Of a stretch of DNA of 49,057 bases, positions 23,814 through 32,954 are shown one piece after another. The DNA comes from an uncultured Eubacteriales bacterium (GTDB taxonomy: Bacteria; Bacillota; Clostridia; Oscillospirales; UBA644). A program made the position numbers and the translations under genes. The stretch lies in contig URFZ01000016.1 in the NCBI GenBank assembly GCA_900547165.1, positions 1 to 49,057 of the forward strand, written 5' to 3'. The stretch's first letter is position 1. Every line of letters begins with the position of its first letter. A model generated the notes under the pieces. That model was given only the letters and a program-made list of their open reading frames with translations. It had not been told where the DNA came from and made no database searches.

Positions 23814-26800
23814 ATGTTACATGATGGGCTGTATGAGCAAATTATCAATAAGGGATTAGAAACAGAGCTATCCGTTACGGACAAGCTTTCTACTACTGCG
23901 CCCATTGATAGTGCTGAGGCGTCCAAAGTGCTGGCAAAATATATTGCCGAAGTTGTAGAAAAAGGGCTTGATAATGTTGCTGACAATGGCGGTGACGTTA
24001 GCTCACAAGTAGCGCTTGCAAACCGTATTATTTCTACGATTATTACCGAAACAAAAGAAAACGAACTTGATGAAATGACGGTTGCAGAGCGGGCCGAGCA
24101 GCTACTCGCACTCTTTGACAAAAAGAACAGCATTTTATCCCTCGATGAAAAGGCAGCGATTATTCGTCCTGAAACATCTATTGCGCAAAGCTCGCTATTT
24201 ACTGGTGCAATCCACGAGCCGCAGATGTTTACCGAGCTCAAGAAGGAAATTATATCCTGTAACCGTATTGATATGCTGGTATCCTTCATTAAATGGAGCG
24301 GACTGCGCTTAATAATGGATGAGCTTACAACCTTTACACAAAACGGCGGTGAACTCCGCATTATTACAACCTCTTATATGGGAGCGACCGATGTAAAGGC
24401 AATCGAAGAACTCCGCAAACTTCCTAACACAAAAATCAAGGTGAGTTATGACACCAAACGCACCCGACTTCATGCGAAAACTTATGTTTTCTATCGGGAT
24501 ACCGGTTTTACTACGGCGTATGTTGGTTCGTCGAATCTATCTAATGCTGCCATTTCCAGCGGCCTTGAATGGAACGTAAAGGTTACAAAGAAGGACCTGC
24601 CGGAAACGATTGACAAAATTGAAGCCACCTTTGAAAGCTATTGGAATTCCAATGAATTTGAATATTACAACGAGGATCAAAAGGAGCGTTTAGCACGTGC
24701 ACTAAAGTCCGAAAAATACTTTGACAGTAATAATGCCGAAGTGTATACAATGGATATCACTCCATATTCCTATCAGCAAGAAATTCTTGATAAGCTGGAA
24801 GCAGAACGCAAGGTTCGTGGCTATCACAGAAACCTTGTTGTTGCCGCCACAGGTACCGGAAAGACGGTGATTTCTGCGCTTGATTACAAGCGTTTCCGCA
24901 AGCAAAACCCGGATAAGCCTTGCCGACTTTTGTTCGTGGCTCATCGTGAAGAAATTCTGAAACAAAGTATGTACACCTTTCGCGCAGTACTGAAAGATGC
25001 AAACTTTGGGGAGATGTTTGTAGGCAGCTATAAACCGGAAAGCATAGACAATCTTTTTATATCTATTCAAACTTTCAACTCGCAGAGCTTTACCGAAAAA
25101 ACAACGTCAGATTTTTATGATTATATTATTGTGGACGAGTTCCACCATGCTGCCGCACCTACATATCAAAAGCTCTTATCCTATTATAATCCGCAGATTC
25201 TTCTCGGTTTGACGGCAACGCCCGAGCGTATGGACGGAAAGAGCATTTTGCCGTATTTCAATAATCGTATTGCTGCCGAAATTCGTCTGTCCGAAGCTAT
25301 TGACCGTAAACTTCTTTGCCCATTTCAATATTTTGGTGTGACCGATACTGTCGATCTTGATAATTTGAAATGGGCAGCCGGCGGCTATGATAAAGGGGAG
25401 CTTTCGCGCATCTACACACTGAGTGGCGTGATGGCAAATCGCCGTGCTGATTTGGTGGTTTCTTCGCTGCTGAAATACGTGACCGATATTGATGACGTAA
25501 AAGGACTTGGGTTTTGCGTATCCATTGAACATGCCAAGTTTATGTCGAACTACTTTAATGGTCGTGGGATCCCGTCCATGTTTCTGACCGGACATTCCCC
25601 GGATGAGGAAAGAAAAAAAGCAAAAGAAAGACTTATGAAGGGAGATGTCCGATTTGTTTTCGTTGTGGATATCTATAACGAAGGTGTAGATATCCCTGAA
25701 GTGAATACAGTTTTATTCCTGCGCCCAACCGAATCTTTAACCGTGTTTTTGCAGCAGCTTGGGCGAGGCCTGCGTTTGTCTGAGGGCAAAGAATGTCTGA
25801 TGGTGCTTGATTTTATTGGACAGGCAAATAAGAAGTACAATTTTGAAGACAAGTTTGCATCACTTCTTTCCAATACAATGCGAGGCGTAACACGCGAAAT
25901 CAAAGACGGATTTGTTTCACTGCCAAAAGGATGTTATATCCAACTGGAAAAGAAAGCGGCCAGGTATATTCTTGATAATATTCGCGCTTCCTATGGCAAC
26001 AGTGCCGGTCTTGTATCGCGTATTGCAACTTTTGAAGAAGATACGGGATTGAAACTGACACTCGCTAACTTCTTAGATTATTATCACATTGATGCCCGTT
26101 CGGTTTATAAATTTGATTCCTTCTCACGTCTTTGCGCACGTGCCGATGTCATAGACGAGTTTGAAGAGCCTGCAGAAGAGGCGTTGTCTAAAGCACTTGG
26201 GCGTTTTGCCGCTATTGATTCGCGCCGTTGGATTTCATTTCTGATTGAAGCATTGAAGAACATTGATAATATTGATTTTCCTGCTTTGCCTGATGCAAAA
26301 AAGCGTATGATGCAGATGTTCTATATTACAATTTGGGGTAAGTATATTGAGGATTGGAATAGCCAAGAAGTTATAGATAACCTATATTCTCTTTCCGATA
26401 GTCCGGTGTTACTTTCAGAGCTTATCGCCCTTCTTGAATATAATTATAATCACATTGACTTTATAGACGAACCGGTTGATCTCGGATTTGATTGTCCGCT
26501 GGATCTGCATTGTACCTATACGCGCGATCAACTGCTTGTTGCAATGGATTTTATGAAGCCAAGCACTGTTCGCGAAGGTGTGAAATGGTTGCCCGACAAG
26601 AAAATTGATGTGTTCTTTATCACATTGAACAAGTCGGATAAAGACTACTCGCCTACAACCATGTATCAGGATTATTCCATCAATGAAACACTGTTCATTG
26701 GCAAAGTCAAAGCACGACCAATGCAGAAGGTAAAGTCGGTCAGCGGTATATCAATCATCGCAAAAACGGCAGCAAGGTTCTCTTGTTTGTGCGCGAATTT

Positions 26801-26959
26801 AAGAATGATGTTTACGGCAATACTGCACCGTACACTTATCTTGGTACTGCAAATTATGTTTCACATAACGGTTCAAGACCGATGAATATTACATGGAGAT
26901 TAGATGCCCCCATTCCGGCAAAATACCTGAAGAAAACAAACAAATTGGTGGTTGGATAA
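23814..26959 (+). pseudogene. PLD-nuclease / DEAD helicase with DUF3427, frameshifted near the 3' end
   Basis: A large predicted defence helicase. Order: helical N-terminus; phospholipase-D-like nuclease domain with one HxK motif (H220 in LHAKTYVFY, then VGSSNLS); SF2 helicase with Walker A TGTGKT (346-351), DEFH box (441-444), TATPERMDG, and QQLGRGLR as motif VI; then a C-terminal DUF3427 region. The frame entered at 23814 ends at 26885 with about 60 atypical residues. One base missing near 26692-26695 (CTGTTCATTGG for an expected CTGTTTCATTGG) explains this. Switching frame there restores HWQSQSTTNAEGKVGQRYIN and a typical end to TAA at 26957, 1 bp before the next ATG. The start ATG has AGAAAGG upstream. 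Activity may be lost or altered; a sequencing error or slippage in the T run is possible. Confidence 0.8.
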
Positions 26960-26960
26960 T

Positions 26961-27989
26961 ATGGTTAAAAGTCAGTTGAATCTGACATACGCACTAAAAG
27001 ATGGCATGATCACCAGCATTTCAAACGTTGAAAGCGGATTAAAATGTGGGTGTGTATGTCCAGCGTGCGATATGCCACTTGTCGCCAAGAAGGGCGAAAA
27101 GATGATGCATCACTTTGCGCATCATGCAGGGCATAACTGTGAATACGGATATGAATCTTCCCTTCATTTAGCCGCCAAAGATATTCTATCTAAAGCAAAA
27201 AAGATTGTAATACCTCCAGTATATGTTAAATTCCCGGATTCCTATAAAAAGGATGAACTAGTTTGTGAAGAAAGAGAAATAAATATTGATAGAGTTGAAT
27301 TAGAAAAACGCTATAATGATATTATCCCGGACATTGTTATATATGCTGGTGGTAGACAGTTTTTTGTCGAAATATTTGTTACACACTGTATTGATGATGT
27401 AAAACTTGAAAAGCTTAAAAAAGCAAACATTTCTACCATTGAAATTGATTTAAGTAAAAAGAATGAGACAATTACTACAGAAGAACTGACAGAACTATTA
27501 TTAAGCAATAGCAACGAGAAAAAATGGAAATATAATGTTATAGCTCAAAGCTATTTGCGAAAATTCCACAAGGTTTCTGATAAACGAAAGTTAGTGTCTA
27601 GAGGATTTGCGGTACACGTCGATAATTGCCCAATAAAATCTCGTGTATGGAAAGGCAAACCTTATGCAAACTTTATGGATGATTGCTTGTATTGCGAATA
27701 TTGCATTTCATCAAAAAAAGATGATGAAATGCTTTGTTCAGGAAGACTTCGCATCGCATCAATAGCGGATTTTGACATTCCTGAAAATCAACGAATTAGA
27801 GAAAGCGATAAAAGATTTGACGATTTAAAAGAAAATGCGTTTATTGAAGGAATCTGTCCAAACTGTGGGGGCAAATTAGTAGAACGGCAAAGCAGATACG
27901 GAACCTTTTGGGGGTGCAGTAATTATCCTCACTGTAGATTTACAGCATCTCCGGACCCACAAACAGGAGAAATTAAAATGAAAACATAA
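26961..27989 (+). CDS. CoiA-like nuclease with C-terminal topoisomerase-type zinc ribbon
   Basis: A 342-residue protein. The N-terminus matches competence protein CoiA: a CxxC pair in CVCPACDMPLVAKKG (about 30-44), HHFAHHAGHNCEYGYESSLHLAAKDIL, then a PD-(D/E)xK-like core with PDIVIYAGGRQFFVEIFVTH (Asp about 120, Glu about 131). The C-terminus holds CPNCGGKLVERQSRYGTFWGCSNYPHC, a topoisomerase-type zinc ribbon that binds single-stranded DNA. A middle Cys cluster (CLYCEYC) may bind another zinc. It is probably a DNA endonuclease or resolvase-like partner of the preceding helicase, which ends 1 bp upstream in its restored frame. It is strongly AT-rich, unlike the hsd genes. Confidence 0.7.
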   Translation: MVKSQLNLTYALKDGMITSISNVESGLKCGCVCPACDMPLVAKKGEKMMHHFAHHAGHNCEYGYESSLHLAAKDILSKAKKIVIPPVYVKFPDSYKKDELVCEEREINIDRVELEKRYNDIIPDIVIYAGGRQFFVEIFVTHCIDDVKLEKLKKANISTIEIDLSKKNETITTEELTELLLSNSNEKKWKYNVIAQSYLRKFHKVSDKRKLVSRGFAVHVDNCPIKSRVWKGKPYANFMDDCLYCEYCISSKKDDEMLCSGRLRIASIADFDIPENQRIRESDKRFDDLKENAFIEGICPNCGGKLVERQSRYGTFWGCSNYPHCRFTASPDPQTGEIKMKT

Positions 27990-28015
27990 TTTTTGAACAA
28001 AATGGAGTGCTAAAA

Positions 28016-28423
28016 ATGACTGAAGCAGTAGCGGCACTTATATGGCAGGAGGATAAATTTATGATCTGCCAACGTCCGGCGCATAAAGCCAGAGGCCTTT
28101 TGTGGGAATTCGTCGGTGGCAAAGTGGAACCAGGCGAGACAAAAGAGCAAGCGCTCATCCGCGAATGTCGGGAAGAACTTGCTGTGACGCTCTCTGTTGG
28201 AGATATGTTTATGGATGTTGTTCATGAATACCCGGATTTGACAGTGCATCTAACATTGTTCAATGCAGTTATCATTGAAGGCGTACCGCAAAAATTTGAA
28301 CATAAAGATATAAAATGGATTGCACCGAGTGAAATTCCGAATTATGAATTCTGCCCGGCGGATGTAGAGATATTGAAAAAGATAATCGAGGTTTACGGAA
28401 ATGGTCAAGGAACTGATACATGA
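28016..28423 (+). CDS. Nudix hydrolase, MutT-like (deoxy)nucleoside triphosphate pyrophosphohydrolase
   Basis: A 135-residue protein with a full Nudix box, G-x5-E-x7-R-E-x2-E-E, in GKVEPGETKEQALIRECREE (about 39-58). The CQRPAHKARGLLWEFVGG segment before it is the usual substrate-side of MutT/CTP pyrophosphohydrolase-like enzymes. It likely cleaves modified or excess (d)NTPs to monophosphates. The ATG at 28016 has GGAG 8 bp upstream; a GTG at 28007 overlaps that site and is less likely. The end overlaps the next gene by 23 bp. A Nudix gene next to DUF3427 helicases recurs in my memory of related loci and supports a joint role. Confidence 0.88.
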   Translation: MTEAVAALIWQEDKFMICQRPAHKARGLLWEFVGGKVEPGETKEQALIRECREELAVTLSVGDMFMDVVHEYPDLTVHLTLFNAVIIEGVPQKFEHKDIKWIAPSEIPNYEFCPADVEILKKIIEVYGNGQGTDT

Positions 28424-28826
28424 TCCGATATTTCTTGCGGGAAAGTCGGAACCGGCAACAAAAGATGATCTATTCGTCGCACAGGATCTGCTCGATACGC
28501 TGATTGCGCGCAAGGATAGTTGTGTCGGCATGGCAGCGAATATGAATGGTGTGAAAAAACGAATAATCGCTTTTCTCGATGAAAGTAGACGGATATCTAC
28601 TTACACTGTAATGCTCAATCCGGAAATTATAAAAAAAGACAGCGTATACGATGCCGAGGAAAGTTGTCTATCTCTTCTCGGCGGCCCACGCCCTTGCAAA
28701 CGCTATAAATCCATTAAGGTTAAGTATCAAAACTTGGAATTGCAGACTCGCATCAAGACCTACACGGGCTGGACGGCTCAGATCATTCAGCACGAAGTCG
28801 ATCATTGTGAAGGAATTTTGATATAA
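28401..28826 (+). CDS. peptide-deformylase-like protein
   Basis: A 141-residue member of the short peptide deformylase group. Motif 3 HEVDH (about 130-134) supplies two metal His and the catalytic Glu, and motif 2 reads EESCLSL (canonical EGCLS) with the metal Cys. Motif 1 reads GMAANM where housekeeping enzymes have GxGLAAxQ, so the conserved Gln is absent. Housekeeping deformylase removes formyl from new proteins. This short group is common in Firmicutes and its role is not settled. It is translationally coupled to the Nudix gene by overlap. It could give resistance to deformylase blockade or act on other formyl groups, but this is inference. Confidence 0.8.
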   Translation: MVKELIHDPIFLAGKSEPATKDDLFVAQDLLDTLIARKDSCVGMAANMNGVKKRIIAFLDESRRISTYTVMLNPEIIKKDSVYDAEESCLSLLGGPRPCKRYKSIKVKYQNLELQTRIKTYTGWTAQIIQHEVDHCEGILI

Positions 28827-28865
28827 ATTTGACATGGAGAAGTATAGAAGAAAGTGTGAGTGATT

Positions 28866-30272
28866 ATGAGATTCAGCAATGAATATGACAAAATTCAGGA
28901 ATTGGACTGTTTTGACCCTATTTTGATTGCAGATACCGAATTGTTCGTGGATCCCTTTGCGGTTTTTGAAGAGACAGAGGGTTTCTTTTCAAATTCTTTT
29001 GAAAAAATGTTGAGATTTTTCAACCAGGCGTTTATTTTAGCTGCAAATGCAAATAGAGATTCTAAAACCATTTCGTATAAAAAACTAGAATCTATGCTTA
29101 TGTTCCCTGAAATAAATGAACTGGGGCTTGGCTATTCAAATACAAATGCTGGAGCTGGAGCATCTCGTCATTTTTGCAAACAAATGATATGTGCAATATA
29201 CAGGTCAATCGACCAGGGGCTAATGGGATACAAGCACTTTGAAGAAATCGGTATTTTTGAAGAAGGCATTGGATGTGATCGAATTAGTGATATCACATGT
29301 AACATATTAAAAGAAGAATTGATATTATACACACAAGAAATTTGTAAACGGTGTAAAATCCCTATGGTTTCAATTAAAATATCGCATGTAAGGTTTGATT
29401 TTGAAAATTTGCGTTGGATTAATGGAAATGTCATGCTACCTTGGAATAGGTATAAAAAACGGGCAGTATTGTTGGTTCCACAAAGATTTTTAAATGATTT
29501 GCCATCGATAAATTACGAAGATTTTGGCGATTATGTTTGGAATAATATGAATGAGACTCTTCGCAATGATTTAAATTATTCTTTAAAACAGCAGTTGGAT
29601 AAGTCTGCTATTATAGAAATTGCGAGACAAAATCCGCAATGGGTTCGATTGTATGAAGAGCAAGTCGAACGAAAAGGATATGGATCGTATGATATTAAGA
29701 ATGATCCAACAGGAAAATATATTTGGGCTTCTAATGTAGTACAAGAGTATATTAAAAACAACCCTCTTTCTTTCGTTGATAGTGAAGGTTTTGCCAAGTG
29801 TATCCAGGATATATGTTTGTCTTTTAAGAGTTACATAGAAAATGAAAAGGGATATGAACTTTTATGGAATGAGGGTGATAAACCCAAACCGGAATCTGCT
29901 GTGCAAAGATTGCTTTTTGGAGTGATGAAAGGCTATTGTTTATTCCTGGACATTGATATCTCGAAAGAAAGTAATGCAGGGAGTGGCCCGGTCGATTTTA
30001 AGTGTTCTCAGGGATATTCAAAACGTGTTTTAATAGAAACAAAACTTATAAGAAATACACGATATTGGAACGGTTTGGAGAAACAGCTGCCTCAATATAT
30101 GCTTGCAGAAGGAATTGAAAAGGGCATATTTATGTTAGTAACATATACAGCAGAGGAGTTAAATAAAGCATCTGAGTTTAAAAGAAAAATCAAGCAACTA
30201 AATATTCCGTACGATATAGAAACGATGATCGTTGATGCATCTTACGGCAAGTTGAGTGCATCGAAACTATAA
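28866..30272 (+). CDS. PD-(D/E)xK-like nuclease of unknown family
   Basis: A 468-residue protein. I do not recognise the first 340 residues, which begin with a conserved-looking block (LDCFDPILIADTELFVDPF, about 11-29) and are mostly helical. Near the C-terminus GPVDFKCSQGYSKRVLIETKL gives D377 and E391-x-K393, a classic PD-(D/E)xK active site, followed by a helix with QLPQYML as in nucleases of this fold. It is probably a DNA or RNA endonuclease that acts as effector. The start is uncertain between ATG 28866 and GTG 28860. Gaps of 39 bp before and 25 bp after fit one operon. It is markedly AT-rich, suggesting a different origin from the helicase gene. Confidence 0.6.
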   Translation: MRFSNEYDKIQELDCFDPILIADTELFVDPFAVFEETEGFFSNSFEKMLRFFNQAFILAANANRDSKTISYKKLESMLMFPEINELGLGYSNTNAGAGASRHFCKQMICAIYRSIDQGLMGYKHFEEIGIFEEGIGCDRISDITCNILKEELILYTQEICKRCKIPMVSIKISHVRFDFENLRWINGNVMLPWNRYKKRAVLLVPQRFLNDLPSINYEDFGDYVWNNMNETLRNDLNYSLKQQLDKSAIIEIARQNPQWVRLYEEQVERKGYGSYDIKNDPTGKYIWASNVVQEYIKNNPLSFVDSEGFAKCIQDICLSFKSYIENEKGYELLWNEGDKPKPESAVQRLLFGVMKGYCLFLDIDISKESNAGSGPVDFKCSQGYSKRVLIETKLIRNTRYWNGLEKQLPQYMLAEGIEKGIFMLVTYTAEELNKASEFKRKIKQLNIPYDIETMIVDASYGKLSASKL

Positions 30273-30297
30273 TTATTTTGATTAAAGGAGTTTAATA

Positions 30298-31212
30298 ATG
30301 TCCAATATAATTGCAGTTGTGTGGGATTTTGATAAAACATTAATTGGGAATTATATGCAAGATCCAATTTTCAAAAAATACGGAGTTGACGGAAATACTT
30401 TTTGGAAAGAAGTAAACGCTTTACCAGAAAAGTATTGGATAGAACAAGGAGTTAGAGTTAATCGAGATACCATTTATTTAAATCATTTTATAAATTATGT
30501 TAAAAACGGCAAATTCCCTGGCCTCAACAATAAAATGTTGACGGAGTTGGGTGCAGAACTGCGATTCTACAACGGATTACCAGCCCTCATGGAAGTTACT
30601 AAGAATATGATTGCTGAGGATTCTAAATACACAGAATATGATATTAGGGTTGAACATTACATAGTTAGCACTGGATTCACAGCTATGATTAGGGGTTCTG
30701 CAGTAGCACCGTATGTTTCCGGAATATGGGGTTGTGAATTAATTGAAGCTCCTAATGAAGAAGGAGAAATAGTTATCAGCGAAATAGGTTATACGATTGA
30801 TAACACGACCAAAACAAGAGCTTTATTTGAAATAAACAAAGGTGTTGGTGTCCTTGACAATGTTGATGTGAATACTAAACTCCCGGAGGAAATGCGAAGA
30901 GTTAGATTTGAAAATATGATATATATTGCTGACGGCCCTAGCGACGTCCCTGCGTTTTCCACACTAAATAAAAGCGGTGGTGCAACATTTGCAATATATC
31001 CTCATAATGATGAAAAAGCTTTCAAGCAAGTTGAACAGTTGAGAAAAGATGGTCGTATAAATATGTATGCAGAAGCTGATTATGCTGAAGGAACTACTGC
31101 ATATATGTGGATAACAGGTAAGATAAGAGAATTCGCTGACAGAATTCGAGAAAAAGAACGTAGCAAATTGCAAAGTTCTATATCAGAAACACCTAGACAC
31201 TTGGCAGACTGA
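30298..31212 (+). CDS. HAD-superfamily phosphatase
   Basis: A 304-residue protein with HAD motif I VWDFDKTL (nucleophile D10, acid/base D12), a motif II region with VSTGFTAMIRGS (about 124-135), and motif IV IADGPSDVPAF (about 214-224). Cap residues lie between motifs I and II. The C-terminal 40 residues are charged and helical. The family hydrolyses phosphoesters, and neither nucleotide nor RNA-end substrates can be excluded. AAAGGAG precedes the ATG. It follows the nuclease by 25 bp and precedes the GNAT-like gene. Its position in a nuclease operon suggests a part in nucleotide signalling, end-processing or repair, by inference only. Confidence 0.8.
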   Translation: MSNIIAVVWDFDKTLIGNYMQDPIFKKYGVDGNTFWKEVNALPEKYWIEQGVRVNRDTIYLNHFINYVKNGKFPGLNNKMLTELGAELRFYNGLPALMEVTKNMIAEDSKYTEYDIRVEHYIVSTGFTAMIRGSAVAPYVSGIWGCELIEAPNEEGEIVISEIGYTIDNTTKTRALFEINKGVGVLDNVDVNTKLPEEMRRVRFENMIYIADGPSDVPAFSTLNKSGGATFAIYPHNDEKAFKQVEQLRKDGRINMYAEADYAEGTTAYMWITGKIREFADRIREKERSKLQSSISETPRHLAD

Positions 31213-31238
31213 GGTGGTGAAATATATCGCTGGATAAA

Positions 31239-32303
31239 TTGATTTGGAGGCCGTTTTCTGGGGTCGACATAACTGATAACTTTTTTGATTCCTTAAGATC
31301 TGATTATGGAAACGAAAAATTTGATAATTGGTTTTTAGGTAAAGCAGAAAAAGGTGAGCAAGCGTTAACGCTAATAGAGAATGAGAAAGTATACGCATTT
31401 CTATATCTTAAATTGGAAAATGAACCTATTAATTTGATTGAAAGAATTTTACCGGCAAAACCGAGACTTAAAATCGGAACTTTGAAATTAGACGATAGCA
31501 TTAGCCAACAGCGCTTAGGAGAAGGAATTATAGGTGTTGCTCTGTGGAAATGGCAAGAATCTAAACGTGATACTATTTATGTTACTGTTTTTGAAAAACA
31601 TGAGAAGTTGATTGGATTGTTGTTAAAGTTTGGATTTGAAAAAGCCGGTACAAAAGTAAATGGAGAAATTGTTTTAGCAAGGAGTCGCAAAAAAATCGAT
31701 TATTCTAATGCATATAGTTCTTTCCCATTTGTTTCGCCATACACAACCAAAGGGGGCATAATTCCAATAAATGACGCGTTTCACGACCGATTATTTCCAT
31801 ATTCTGAGACCTATTATCGTTCTCAAGAAATTGAAGAAGTAACAGCTGGAAACGGTGTCACAAAGGTATATATCGGTTGCCCATATACGGTGACCCATTA
31901 TGCTGTCGGCGATGTTGTAGGAATATATCGCAAATATACCGGCGATGCATCAAAAGGAAACCGATCGGCAATAACATCCTTTTGCACAATTACAAAAATA
32001 ACAACAGTAAAAGACAATGGAAGGATTATGATGGGAGAAGAACAATATCTTCGTGAAGCCGGGAATAAGACGGTTTTTACGCAGAAAGAACTTCTTACTA
32101 TATATCGTAATAACAAAAATGTAGTAATGATTGAAATGCTTTATAACGGATTTTTCCCAAAGGGCAGAAATGTTACATATTGGCAATTAAAAAATAATGG
32201 ACTCTTTGAAGATCATCCCTACAATATTTGTTATTCGATTGATCAAGTTAAAAAGATTTTAGAATTAGGCGGTTCAGATGTCAAAAATATTATTATCAAT
32301 TAA
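31239..32303 (+). CDS. GNAT-like acetyltransferase fused to a PUA/EVE-like domain
   Basis: A 354-residue protein. Residues 1-150 look like a GNAT acetyltransferase: ENEKVYAFLYLKLENEPINLIERILPA as central strands, QRLGEGIIGVALWKWQES as the acetyl-CoA loop and helix, and LLLKFGFEKAG at the end. Residues 180-354 contain YTVTHYAVGDVVGIYRKYTG and SAITSFCTITKI, the layout of PUA-like (EVE/ASCH) barrels that bind modified bases or RNA. There is no ATG: a stop lies only a few codons upstream and the candidates are TTG 31239 or CTG 31230 after GAGGTGG, so the start is unsure. The 3' end overlaps the ASCH gene by 26 bp. Modified-nucleic-acid sensing coupled to acetylation is inferred. Confidence 0.65.
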   Translation: MIWRPFSGVDITDNFFDSLRSDYGNEKFDNWFLGKAEKGEQALTLIENEKVYAFLYLKLENEPINLIERILPAKPRLKIGTLKLDDSISQQRLGEGIIGVALWKWQESKRDTIYVTVFEKHEKLIGLLLKFGFEKAGTKVNGEIVLARSRKKIDYSNAYSSFPFVSPYTTKGGIIPINDAFHDRLFPYSETYYRSQEIEEVTAGNGVTKVYIGCPYTVTHYAVGDVVGIYRKYTGDASKGNRSAITSFCTITKITTVKDNGRIMMGEEQYLREAGNKTVFTQKELLTIYRNNKNVVMIEMLYNGFFPKGRNVTYWQLKNNGLFEDHPYNICYSIDQVKKILELGGSDVKNIIIN

Positions 32304-32652
32304 ACCGGAATTTGCAGATAAGATTATGTCCGGCAAGAAAAAATTTGAATATAGAACCCATGTTCCTTCAAGACCAATCAATTCAATTGTTATTTATTCT
32401 ACCTTCCCCGTGGGAAAAATAATTTGTGAGGTGGAAGTGATTGATACTATTTCAGGTGCGCCTTCTTCTTTGTGGGAAGAGACGAAAGTGGAATCAGGCA
32501 TTTCAAGAGCGAAGTACAGAAAATATTTTAAGGGCAGAAAAAGAGCGTATGCATTTAAATTAGGACAGGTGAAAAAGTTTGAATATGAGACTTGTCTTGA
32601 AGATTATGGAATAACTCAAGCCCCGCAGTCATTTGTTTATTTAAGTGAATAA
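32278..32652 (+). CDS. ASCH (PUA-like) domain protein
   Basis: A 124-residue single-domain protein. It starts ILLSIKPEFADKIMSGKKKFEYRTHVP (residues 4-30), the hallmark ASCH opening in which the barrel meets its nucleic-acid or nucleotide ligand, and continues IVIYSTFPVGKIICEVEV. ASCH proteins bind RNA or act on modified nucleosides such as N4-acetylcytidine (YqfB in E. coli). It overlaps the preceding GNAT/PUA gene by 26 bp and ends the cargo operon. A pair of PUA-like proteins next to a Nudix and nucleases points to recognition of unusual bases, though this is not shown by the sequence itself. Confidence 0.8.
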   Translation: MSKILLSIKPEFADKIMSGKKKFEYRTHVPSRPINSIVIYSTFPVGKIICEVEVIDTISGAPSSLWEETKVESGISRAKYRKYFKGRKRAYAFKLGQVKKFEYETCLEDYGITQAPQSFVYLSE

Positions 32653-32711
32653 ACCCCTGGACTTCCGCACCGAACTGTGGTACTGTTGTGTACTGCAAAG
32701 GAGGTGCGGAT

Positions 32712-32858
32712 ATGGCACAGATGAGGTTAGAAGAATTGTACCGCGGAGAAAGTGCGGGAGAAAAGTACGGTATCTTGGGAGAAGTTATGAAAGACTTCTT
32801 CGAAAATGGGCGTCTGTCGGAATACGACGAGCGGACATGGCTTGATATGCTGCTGTAA
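32712..32858 (+). CDS. small DUF6809-like protein
   Basis: This encodes 48 residues from ATG 32712 with AGGAGG 9-14 bp upstream to TAA 32856. It opens MRLEELYRGE after a two-codon lead, resembling the TLEDLYYGN opening of the next gene, and ends in an acidic helix (LSEYDERTWLDML). Such paired small genes are common near integration modules of Firmicute elements, with no known function. Confidence 0.6.
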   Translation: MAQMRLEELYRGESAGEKYGILGEVMKDFFENGRLSEYDERTWLDMLL

Positions 32859-32954
32859 AACACGCGCTGATTGCAGCAGAGAAAATGAAAAGTGAGGGCG
32901 ACACGGTGTCGGGTATGACCGATAGCGTGCCGCCCTCTTCCTATGTGAGGTGGA
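32859..32954 (+). other. short intergenic region with hairpin
   Basis: It contains GAGGGCG-ACACG ... GCGTG-CCGCCCTC (about 32893-32937), a long imperfect stem with a pyrimidine tail, probably a terminator or RNA structure between the two small genes. Confidence 0.4.
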
